From contig CM066731.1 in the NCBI GenBank assembly GCA_033961575.1, positions 61,471,501 through 61,535,500 on the forward strand: a DNA stretch of 64,000 nt, written 5' to 3'. The DNA comes from Aselliscus stoliczkanus. Its lineage: Eukaryota > Chordata > Mammalia > Chiroptera > Hipposideridae. The notes beneath the pieces are model-generated. The model saw only the letters and a program-made list of their open reading frames with translations, was not told the origin of the DNA and did not search any database. Below, piece by piece: positions 37,101 through 49,100 of the stretch (position 1 is the first letter of the stretch; each line of letters begins with the position of its first letter). The translations under genes were made by a program, and so were the position numbers.

Positions 37101-40100
37101 GAACGCTCAGTCTTGGCTCTGTCAGGTTGGGTTTTCCTCTGGGACATTTACGTAGAAATGCTCAGTGGTGCCAGACACGCAGACCTTGAGTTGGGCACTG
37201 ACCTGTACCACTGCTCAGCCAAGTTCTCTCCTAGGGTATTATCTTCCAAAACACAAGCGACTCTAAGAGAAGAATGTGGGCTCTATGACACTCTTTATTA
37301 AAAGTGCCATCTTTTATTTTTCGAAGTGACCAAAATAGAACTCCGGAGTTGTATCAAGTAAGGGAATCAAACATTACGTGCTCTGTATTTTTTTTGTTTC
37401 TTCCCAGAAGCACTGCCTAGCTCGGTCCCTGGTGCATAGTCAGACTCAGAGAAAGTGTACTGAGCTTGTGCAAGCACGAATAAATGAATAAGATGAAGCA
37501 TGTCCTGTGATGCCAGCTAGGGCTCTCCATGGACCCGGGCTGCTCATGGGGGAAGCAGGTTCTCCGTGGAAATGCATGTTCATATCTACTGAGGGTGGCC
37601 AGCCTTTGACTGGTCAACAGGTGGCGCCTGCACGAGAGGCTCTTTCCACTTACATCTCTGGTTCATGAGAAATTCAGGAGTGGAGATGAGTTCTTACTCC
37701 TACAGTCTGTGAAAGTCTCTGCTTAACTTTTGACACACACCCCTTCGACACCCCAAAGCAGCACACACCATTCTTTTTTACTTCCTTATTCTGCTTTTGT
37801 AATTCTTCATATCATTTATCATCCTCAGGGCATCAAGCTGCATATTTATTTGTTTACTACTTAACTTCATGACTAGTTGAAGATCGTGAGAGGACTGGAG
37901 GTTGATCTGTTTTGTTCACCATTGTTTCCCAGCACCTGGATCAGTGTCTGGCATTTGGAAGATTCTTGATGAGGATTTGCCAAGTGAATGCATCTTTGAA
38001 ATCTTTGCATCCTCTGGGCCCCACGCTGTGCCTGGCATGCCCCCAGGCACTAAATGAATGTTGAACACATGACTTTTCTAGCTGTCCCTTTTTCCCTTCA
38101 CAGAGGGAGATTAAGGAGGCTGACACTATTTACCATTAAATGCCTCAACTGATCAATAAACAGGAAATACAAGGATAAATTACTTACCAGTAAATTCATG
38201 AGGACAATTGGGACAAACATGGTGAAGGTAATAAGTTGTGCAAAGGATAGAAGTGGATATGCCAGTTCATTTCTCAAAAATGGTTCTAGGAAGGCATCAC
38301 GATAATTAATGTCTCCCAGCATCATGCTAAAGGTCTGGATTATAGAAAGCAGCGGAGTGCTGAAAGCATCCTGAGAAAAGAAGGGAAGGTAAAAATGACA
38401 TGCAAAGTGCACACAATGGGAAAATGTTTCCTAAAGAGTAAAATGATAAAAATCATACTTAAAGTACTTTTTAAAGTCATAGCACTATAGCTACTAAAAT
38501 ACAGTGATAAGAACTACTGATAAACTGGCGGTGAAGTCATCAAAAAAGACCTTTTCTGCACAAATCACAAATCACCATGCATTATATTATATCTAAACTT
38601 TTTGACGATGGAAAAAGTCACTTAGTAGGGCTCCACTTTTTCAAAACTGCAGTAAATGCAGTTTTCATTTGAATGCTAATACATCAGATAAAATTAACGT
38701 GTTCAAACACCATTGTGTTATTACTAATTTTCTACAGCACTAAGATTTAAGTACAAATGTATCTTCCCAGTAGTTATAGCAACAACATCAACCACTAAGA
38801 TGACTGTCTCACCTGGATGCTCAGGAGGACGTAAAAGCTGAGTCCAAAGGCCAAAAGAAGGAAGATAAACACGACGGTAGACCTCAACAGCGTCTTCATA
38901 ATGACCTCCAACATAACGATGAAAATTCCACAGTTTTCAAATCTAGGGAAATTTGAAAAGTTCAAGTATGTATTCACTTTTCTGGTCCAAGTGTATTTCA
39001 CCCAGTGTCAGTATTTCTTGAGCAGTAGGCACGAGTCCTCACAGATGAGCTGGCTGAGGCCAGCTGCTTTCAAAAGGGAGAGGGACATGCGAATTCATGA
39101 ATAGTCAAGTCTGATGTTCAAGCTATTCAGCAGCCTGCTTTGTTTCTTCTTCTTTTTTGACTTCTTGTTAATGTTTATCTTTTCATTGTTTTACCACTCG
39201 ACCACTGGACATTCCCTCAACCAAAGTAGAAGAGAGAAATCATGGCTTCCCAGGATCAGAGAGAGTGTGGCCACATGTCCAACCAGGGGATGGGAGCAGA
39301 GTTGTGTGGCCGTCCAGTGGGGAGTGATCAAGTGCGCCCAGGCACCCGAGGGCACCTGCCCCAGAGCACATCCAGGCTCACCATCGCCATCCTCCCAGCT
39401 TCCTGAGCTTTCCTCTTTCTCCCCCAGCCACCTGCACTGTGAAGGGTCTGGGTAGATGGTGGGTGTCATCCGGCTGCTAACCTGTACTTTTCCTTTGGCA
39501 AAGACACCGCCTTAGAAGGGGAATCCCATGATTTGAAAGCTGAAAGGGATTTCCGAGGCCTTAGAAATGAAGTTCCCAGGGACACCCAGGACCTTGTAAG
39601 GTCACTGATAATCACAGAGCCAAGTGTGGCACTGCCTGCACCTGTCTTGAAGCCTCTTGGCTCAAAGGCTGCTGCCCTTCTTCCCACCCTCTTGTGTCCT
39701 TTCCAGGAGGCGAGGTTCAACCCACGGCACTGAGCTCACGTCCCAGCAGTGAGGACTACAGTGGGGAAGGCATGGTCCCTGAGGTCGGAAAGACCCTGGT
39801 AAGTGCCTCCATCTGACCTGCCAGCTGAGAGCTTGGCCGAGTTACTTAACTCGGTGCTTTGGCTTCTTTTTTTATACACTGTGAGTCGCCACCTTTATCT
39901 CTTGTTATTATAAAGATTATGTGAAATAACATATTCAACTCAACAATGGTGGGAGGTAAGGGAGCTTAGTCCCCCTTTTTTCCCCTCTCGAATTAGGTCC
40001 TTTGGGCTTTCTTCTTCTCTTCTATCACTATTACACCCCATACCTAGCACTTTATTTTGTTTGTTGTAATCTAAAGTAAATGCTTGCCAAATATTGGTTT

Positions 40101-43100
40101 GTCAAAAAAGTCATGACGCATTTTTGCAATGAAAAACAGAAAAAATATGTCATGACTTTTCCAACAACCCAATAATACCAGGCAAAACAAGATTAGCCTA
40201 CACTTTTATACTTGTTTATTCCCCACATTTAATCTAGATTTGTCAAAACCCAGGATTCTTGCCCCAGGGTGATTTTACCACCCATACGCAATTTCCTGGA
40301 GACATTTCTTTTGTTGTCACCTGGGTGGGGGAGGGTTGCTACTGGCATCTAGTGGGTAGAGGCCAGGGATGTTGCTGAATGTTCTACAGTGCACAGGGCA
40401 GAACCCCACAACAGAACTATCTGGCCCCAAATTTCAGTAGTGCCAGGGTTGAGAGAATCCCTGGCCTACACTCTGAACTCCAAACCTTCCTCCCCTTTTC
40501 CTTAATGGTATATAAGAGATATCGCTGCAGTCTACAACAATTGGAAAAGGAACAAGTCAGTTATAAATTTATGGTACTTAGAATGGTTCTTCTTTTGATA
40601 TTAACATGCCTAAAGGAAGTAGGAATCTTCCCAGATCGCTTTACCTCTGAAGATATAATAAGAAGTTCATCCAATAGAAGTAAATAGCAATCGCTCCACA
40701 CTGCCACTGCACGTAAGCCGGGATACCAGCAAACAAGGGCGACACAAAGATGATGCTCGTTGTGTAGATGATCCATTCAACTCCATTGCTGTGATCCAAA
40801 AAGTAATGCCTTTTCTGGGGTTGAAAAGAATGAAGAATGACCATACATAAAGACCAAGACATGGCGTCTTATGGACACTCTACCTATGTAACTAATAATA
40901 TTGTCCTGGAGTTGCAGCTGGGGAGATGTTCAGGACCAAGGAGCCAGCCCTCTCCATCCTGGGCTGAACTCAGAGCCCTGGGCATGTATCATGGTTGGAG
41001 GTGGCCCAGCCTCTTCTCTTGATCGGCATTTGGGAGTCTGATGCCTAAGGAAATTCTACAAGTTTCTGAGTTTTCCTGTAGAGTCCACTGCATCTCAAGG
41101 CAACTCCAGGGAGGCTGCAAGGTAGTAATTGCTTTCTGCCTGTATATGGACATGTATGTGGGTTTCTCAGCATACAAATGAACTAAAGCTGCTTCTGAGG
41201 AGGTCTGAAACCTGTGCTAAGACTCAGTTACCACAATGATTTGGTGTCATTTCCTATTCTTTAAATGTCATGTAGAATAGACTATTTAAATATCAGTAAG
41301 AAAATGTGGAGACCAAATCTGATAGAGAAATCATATCATTTTACAGTTTATAGTTTATACTCTGTAATTCTCATGTTTAAACATGAAAATGACAAGAGAT
41401 TAAATAATATGCCCTAAATCATTTAACGCGACAATTTACTGAAAGTATATTAAAGCACTTGCAATGTGTATATGAAACAGATGCACAGCATGATTATCAT
41501 CATGCAAACACTCATGTGCTTATATTACGTAACAGAGTACATTTTCACAGAAAATGAGGTATTGTAAAACAGTTATATAAGTTATTAAAAAATAAAAAAT
41601 ACCCCCAAACTCACAAAACACATATCTTCAAAATATAAAATGAGACTCAGAAATAAAAGAGTGATGCTTTTTATCAACCAAAGCGAAGACCTGTAGATAA
41701 CTTACATAATTCTTGGGTCTGATGTGAATTCGATTCACCCATTAAAAAAAAATACAGTATAAAGTAAAAATTATGCTTAAAAAAGTTCCCAAATTGTATT
41801 ATAACTTGAAATTTTATCCAGTAAAGAAAAGCATCCCTGTTAGGAAAGGAATGCAAAAAAACAACAACAACAACAACAAAAAAAACCTTTGAAATGGAGT
41901 CTTAGGCCAAGTAAATTATTATTATTTTTTTAGATTTTATTGAGTTTATTGGGGTGACATTGAATTATATAGGTTTCAAGTGTGTAATTCTATAACAGCT
42001 GCATTCTAAATGATCAAATTCAGAATCTAATTATTCTGTTAGCAAAATATTAAACCAATATCAGAGAAAACACAGAGAAGTCATTCTTAAGTTCATTTGT
42101 ATCAAGGCAGACAGACCCACATGGCCTTGCAAACTTGCAGCATCTCTGCTTTAGATATTTCAAATAGATACCATCTAGTGTAGGGAGTGCATCTAAAATC
42201 ATATGAATTCTACATTTTAACAAACTTATGCTTGGTATTTCCAATCTATATATTTGTCAAAGAATGTGATTTTTATTCTGACATATATTGTTCCACTAAT
42301 AGTTTAGCAATTAATTTATGTTCTTCATATTAAGATAGTTACAACTTTAGAGATAAAAATGTATTGTTTACCTGTTGGAAAATTTGGATCACTTCTTTGC
42401 AATATCCAAATATACTTGATAAAAAAACTAAAATCATACAAACTTTTATAGGATATGAATTCTGAAACAAAAAAAAGAAATGTAAGATAAGCAATTATCT
42501 TAAATTAAAACAGCACTTTAACTTCCTTATAATTTCCACAATTAAATATTTTGTTTTCCTTTTGCTTCATTTCTGTGTATTGTCCAGACTGGCTTTAAGC
42601 AGAAAGTTACTATGGTACTAATATAAAGACAGCACACATTCATTTCATAATGTCCTCATGAAGAGAGGCTCAAAAATTGCAAACTGAAGTCTAAAGGTAA
42701 ATGAATCTGTAGACCTATGTAAAAATTATTTTACTGTGGTAAAATACATGTAATATAAAATTTACCATTTTAAAAGTTTTACATTTTATGTGTACATTTA
42801 AAAATATACAATTCTGTGGCATTGAGTACATTCACAATGTTATGCCACCATCTCCACCATCTAGTTCCATAACTTCTTCATTACCCCAAACGGAAACACT
42901 GTATCCACTAAACATCGCCCCCCTCTCCTGCAGTCCCTGGCAGCCACAAATCTGCTAGCATCTCACACATGTCAATTCCTTCTAAATGTATTTACAAACT
43001 CATTTATTGATCTGTTTATTTATATCTTCCCTCATTCAACAAAGGATTTTAGGAGAAATTGCTACTATATATGAATTCTGTAGGCTATTTATAATAATCA

Positions 43101-46100
43101 AAATTGTGGTATTTCAGATTTATTATGGGGTTAGTATTCCTAAGGAAAAGAAACATACTTGGTAACCCCGTATTTAAAAAAATTGAAATATGAAAATCAA
43201 TGGAAAATACCTTGGTGTCTAATATTTCTAAATGATCTCTAGTTTCATTGATGATTCCAGTTGAGTTGAAAGCCATACCTGGCTTTATATTGACAACAAG
43301 AAAGGTCATAGGCAGGAGACCAAGACAGTAAGATCCTAGGTTCAGAAGATGGGCTCTATACCCATAAGCCAACCTATAAAAAATAATAATGATAAGTAAA
43401 TCATAATTGACTCATTTCAACAAAAAATATTTCCTTAAGATACCTGTAGAAAAAGTCGTTATGATCTCTCTCAGAAATCAATTTGATAAATCCACTGAAC
43501 TTTAGAACCAAGATCTTCAGATTCACCTTTTTCATTTTCAAAACAGGAATCTCAACTTCCCAGTAAGTCATAACCTACTTAAAATCTCTCACCAATTAAT
43601 GGAAGAGCAGAGATGTGAGTTCATCCTGGGAACACACCTCTCGCTTCACTATCCACTAAACTACAGGGATGCTTCTCATTGTCCTATATAGTGATCCATC
43701 CACCCCCAATATTTCATTTAATGTCAAAAATAATACCAATATTTTTAATACTAAATTTTGCCTTTGACACATTTATTTTTCAAAGTGTAAAGCATTAAAA
43801 TAATAAAATCTAAAACATTAAAATATCATTAAAACATAATTATTTAGAAGACATTTAATAAATTGAATAGAGGTATCTTTAAAAGGAAATAATAGCCAGC
43901 TGAGTGGCTCAGTTGGTTAAGAGCTCGCTCAAGAGTGCGAGCTGAGCTCTGAGCAACAGCGGTTCGATGCCAGCCCAAACTGAGTTGCCGTTGAGCTGCC
44001 AACAGGTGGCAGGATGGCTCAGCTAAAAAATAAAAAATAAAAAATAAAAAAAGGAAATAATACTTAATACCCACCATTTCATAAGTAAATATTCTTTACA
44101 CACAGGATGGTTGAGAAGCTCTATGCGGTTATGTTGTACCATTGCCTGAGAAATAAGGAGAGATCAATAAAAATATAATCATGTTAACCTATTGAATATA
44201 ATCTTAAGCGTTTGGTTTGCTGGTTTTATAACTTTCTTTGATATTAGGAAAGTAACATGTTTATTTTAGAAAATTTGAAAACCCAAAGAACACATCAAGA
44301 ATATATTTTCTGAAAAAAAAAATACAACCTAGAGAGAACCATTTTATACAGAGGCAAATATTTAATTCAGTTTGTCTCTTTCAGTTTCTCACTAGTTGAG
44401 GTAGCATAAGCTTTTCAATTTTATACAAAGTCACAACTGCAAAGGACGTTAAAGATAAATGAACAAGAGCTATGCCCTTGGTTCTCCTTTGAAGAAACTG
44501 AGGTTTATCTTTGCAAAAGGATTTTAAATAGTAAAGTACACATAAGAGTAGTTAACATTCACCTGTAGATTATAAATTTTCATGAGTTATTAGGAACTAA
44601 TTGAATCTATTTCAAAATTAATTTTTATTTTTTATTTTTATTTATTTATTTATTTTTTTTGAGGGCAGTGTCACTGGCCCTCAGATGTGGGACCTGAACT
44701 GGGGCTGCTGGCGTCCCAAGCTAGTGCTTAACCACCGCGCCACTCAGCCGGCCCTCAAAGTTAATTTTTAATTCTTCAAGAAATACACAGAGGAAGTCAT
44801 GTCAGCAAGATGGCGGAATTGGAAGCCCCAGACTCTCCTTCACCCGTGGGGACAGGAGACATCAACGTGTAACAACAGTATGTGGACCAACTGCCTTGGT
44901 GAGAAATCTAGAAACCAGTTAAGAGGTTCTTGTAGCCCAGGTGAGCCAAGAAAAGCCACATCAAAGACAGTAGGAAAAGTCATGGCATTTACTCCCCCTA
45001 GCCCATCATCCCCCAGCATAGAGCAGTGAGACCTAGAGAAAACTCCCAACTCCTGGACTCTCCCTGAGGAGGCAAAGAGAAGGGAGAAACACAGGTCCAA
45101 TGCTCTAACTTCCCAAGGGTCTGTCCAAAGAGCTGGTTTCTGTCTTGTCTGGATCTAAGCACTGACAAGTCCATCTGGACTTTCAGACTCCTGTGCACAA
45201 TGATTTCCTATACCAGACGAGCTATCGCTCCAGGAGAACCCCACTCAGCCCTCTTAGAACTAAGGCAAGATTATTATGTTATTAAGGCGCTCTTCTGTCA
45301 TATGCTGATAAGTCACCCACTGAGTTGGTGTATTTACTCAAGTGAGTGTGTTTCATAAAAATTATACTGTGTTGCTATTATATAGAGTCTGTTTCTTTTT
45401 TAAAGCTACAAAAATTTTATTTCCTTATTCTGGTGGTCAAGACAATATCTTTCTGATAGAATTATTGCCTGTTCTTTAAATTACAATGAAGAAAAATCCC
45501 CCACACACAAACATTGTCTAAGTATAACTGTAGTGTCATTACTTTTAAGTCACTTGACTATCGTTTAAGCCATAATAACAACTGCAAAATATCATAGGTT
45601 CCAGCGGAGAGCACGTGTGAGAATCACTTGCCATCACCAGCTGTATGGATGTAAAATCCACATGACTGATTCCTTCACCCCCCACAAGTACTCAATAAGC
45701 CTTCCAGATTTCACTTTAGGTCATGATCAGTACCATGGTCTGTACCAAAGGCTTTCATGTAGGGAAATGAATGAAGATTGCTAATTGGCCTACATCAGTG
45801 TTGTCCAGTGGAACTCTGAAATGATGGAAAGGTCCTATATCTCTGCTACTGAATATGAGAACCACAGAACAAACAGGCTCCCGAGTGCTAGAAATGGAGC
45901 TACTGCAAATGGATACATGAATTTTTAACTTTATTTAATTTTAATTAATTTTTAAGTTGTCACATGTGGTTCTGATATTGGACAGCACAGATCTAGACCC
46001 TAGATGACAATTTACAAAGCCAGCCCTCAGATATGTTTTCTTTCGTATGCACACAACTTTATTTGCTGTCAATATTTCTGCAAGCCTGGGCTGCCATTCC

Positions 46101-49100
46101 CACATGGCAACAATTTGTTAAAACTAATAACCACTGTCCTTTTAGAACAGGAGCTTACTAACCTGTTACCTGTTTCTTCAGCAGGTATTTGAGTTTGAGG
46201 AGACCCCTGGTGTAGACAAAAGTGGATCATTGGCATGGCTTTTAGTGCCTCATCTACTAGAAATGTAAAAGCACTCTTTGGAAAAAGAACTGGTTTGGAG
46301 CAAGTCTCCTGGGATATTTGGGTCCATACTGTGCCCGAGGGCCTCTTCTCAGATTGGGTTGACTCTTCCAGAAGGATCTAAGAGCTTCTGAAAGGTCAGA
46401 GTTCACCATGGAGCCCAGTGGTTGGCTGAACTTGGAAGCTATGACTGTAGAACGTCCACCCCTGCATTTTTCTCTGGCGTGCACTGGAGGGAACTCTTGG
46501 ATACAATGTCTGTATTTAGGTGGACAGCCTGGGTTGTCCAAGGTTTACTGGATTCTGGGTTAGGGCAGGTTTAATATGACCATTAGGACTCTTGATTCAG
46601 AGTGTGAAACTTTAAGGGGACCAAATTGTAGCAACTGTAGAAAATGATTGCTTTCTTTATAAACAAATAAAGGGTTGGGCCACATGGCACACAGACATAA
46701 AATTATGAATCTGGAATCCTCCCCAGGCCCTATCCTGAACTATTGTACCAAAACATTATAGAGCCATGTAGAAACTACCCCAATAATAAAAACACTGGAC
46801 TTACATTGAGGGTTCCGAGAGGCTCATATCTAACTACATCCTCTGCAGACTTTTTTCTGATGCATTCTAATGGCCACTGAAGATATCTGAAATTATACTC
46901 AATCTGTAGGAGATATAGTTTTTAAAAGTTACAGTCTAGTGTAGATCCCAAAACTGTTCTTGACAAATCATATACACAAACCTACAATTCTGCTGAAAAA
47001 TTAAGTAACTCAAAGTTGAGTCATGTCCTATGAAGAAAAGTAAATTGAGTTATTGCATATTAGTTTAAAAAAATAAATATCCTAAAAAGCTGCTATTCGA
47101 TTGATTTTTTTAACTCATAGTTAAGGGAAAAGATGAATTCTCCAAAGGTGACTTAGACCTTCTAGAACTTCATTCTTTCTAGGCAATATTACCCAAGAAA
47201 ATATAAAGACTAGACACAACCCTGAATTATGCTCTTTACAACAATTAAAATATTGGGGAAAACTGAGTATCTAAGGGGGAAGTTCTCATAAGTAGATAAT
47301 ATAATAATACAACAAGCAGACAATAATTACCACCTTTTGAGATTGTGGAACTCTACTTAGATTTTTAATATTCTTTAAAGAATTATAATAAAATAAATTA
47401 CAAATTATTATGGTAAAATAAACTTACGTGGTAGTCTTGGCAGGACTTGTCTTCTGTGGAAGGCATCACACAAAAATCTAGAAGTACCTTTTGAAGAGGA
47501 AAAATGGCTAAGATGTTGGGCAGGTAACTAGATATGAGACCAGATCTGACCCCATTTCCAAAAGAACACCCGAGATAGCCCCTTCCCCTTCCTTTGCTTC
47601 TGGCACCTCAAAGATAAACTATAATCCATGTCATTCAGGAACAACGTTTAAAAAATCAAATGTTACAATTACCCTGCATGCCTCAGAAATGCTAAGTGAT
47701 TCTGAAAAATACTATAGACTTGAGAAGGAAATTGTGTTTACTAAAATCTGAGTGAGAAATATTCCATTAGTGTTGCCTAAGATTTGATGTCTTGCTGGTC
47801 TTCTAGAGAATATCCAGATAACTAAGGAAGTATCTTGATTGTATCTTGATTGATACTAAGTATCTACTTAGTATCTTGATTGTGTATTGCCCCCAGTCAG
47901 CTTGCAGCTGAGTCCTGGGGTCTTTCTTTGGCCAGGAGCCACATGCAGTGCTCAAGCCTGGAGGTACTGTGTTTGCTTCTGTACCTCCCTTGCATCAGAG
48001 TGGTGTGCACAGGATAGTGGGGGAGCAATGTTATAAGGAGAAATACTGAAGGCCCTCCAGAGGCTGAACAAAGGGAGAAAACACATAAGGGTCCTTAGAG
48101 CCACCCCAAGGATGTGTGGGGACAAATGTTCTTGTGGGATCCCTATCTACGCAATTTGTCACCCCAAATCTGTGTGTTGGCACCTTTTTGGTGGTCCAAA
48201 TTCATGATCCTACAAAAGAAATCCTGCTCATCAGGCTGCCTATCTGGACACAAGGCCCCCAATGACCTGGAGTTCCTGGGACATCTGGTCAAACCCATCT
48301 GAAGGACGAAAGGGTGAAGGGTTGGACAGTGCCCTGAAGGGGAGAGTCAGGGAGCCGGATCCCGCTAGGAGGGCACTGCTGGCCGGGCTGGTCTCAGCAC
48401 CAGGGCCTTAAAAACCTTCAAGGAAGTCTGTGTTGGTGATGAGGTAGTGGGATAAGGGGTCATCATAGGCATCATGAAAATAAAGGCAGAACTCATCAGT
48501 AGTTCTGTGCAAGGCAGAACCAGAGAGGCCAATCTGGTTGTTAAAGTTCAAGAGCTTTGGAATAATCACATAGGCAAAGTAAAGACGGCTGCCTGGGGGG
48601 AGACAAATACAGAGGGAGGGGTTGTCTAAGCTACTCAAATGGCTAAGTAATAGGCTAAGCTAAAGTCCCCTGTTTTCAAAACATTTTCACAATACTAAAA
48701 TACAAAGTCATTATAGAAAACTAACTAGAAATTATATGGTAGCATAAAGAAGAGAACAAAAACAATCATAATCCCACACCTGTGATCATTCTTATTAACA
48801 TGGTATATATTTTTTTTCATTTCTTTCCTATATTTCCCATATGTGAATATTTTTAACATGCATTTTTTCTTTTTTGAGAGCAGTGTCACTGGCCCTGATA
48901 TGTGGAACTTGAACCGGGGCCACTGGCATCCCAAGCCAGCTCTTAACCACCGCACTACTCGGCCGGCCCTTAACATGCATTTTTTACCACTAATAATGCT
49001 GCAGGAAATATCATTCTCTATAAATCTGTCCGATTATTCATTCGGAGAAATTGGAACAAAGGCATTAGTGAGTACGAAGTCTGAAGTCATTTTCATCCCT

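Larger units (their letters stand above)
35229..38187 (-). other. TRPA1: TRPA1 intron 23
   Basis: 3.0 kb. Contains L2 pieces (35945-36055, 37790-37990), a MIR (36362-36530) and a 15-nt A run near 36824. A near-duplicate cttgctgcagccc lies around 35870-35897. No extra exon seen. Confidence 0.8.
44146..46804 (-). other. TRPA1: TRPA1 intron 17
   Basis: 2.7 kb. Contains a SINE (44640-44753), an L1 5' UTR-like block (44782-45240) and a hAT MITE (45790-45995). The remainder, 46000-46800, may be an old repeat I do not recognise. Confidence 0.8.

Noticed and set aside
44059..44071. Alternative donor gtatta for TRPA1 exon 18
   Set aside because: It would add four bases and shift the frame into exon 19; the gtgggt donor keeps the conserved MKWLAYG junction.
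48408..48638. 76-codon minus ORF with protein-like composition (FCLYFHDAYDDPLSHY)
   Set aside because: Lies inside TRPA1 intron 15 in the sense direction, but with no frame-keeping splice sites and no recognised family. It could be a pseudogene piece; not enough to list.
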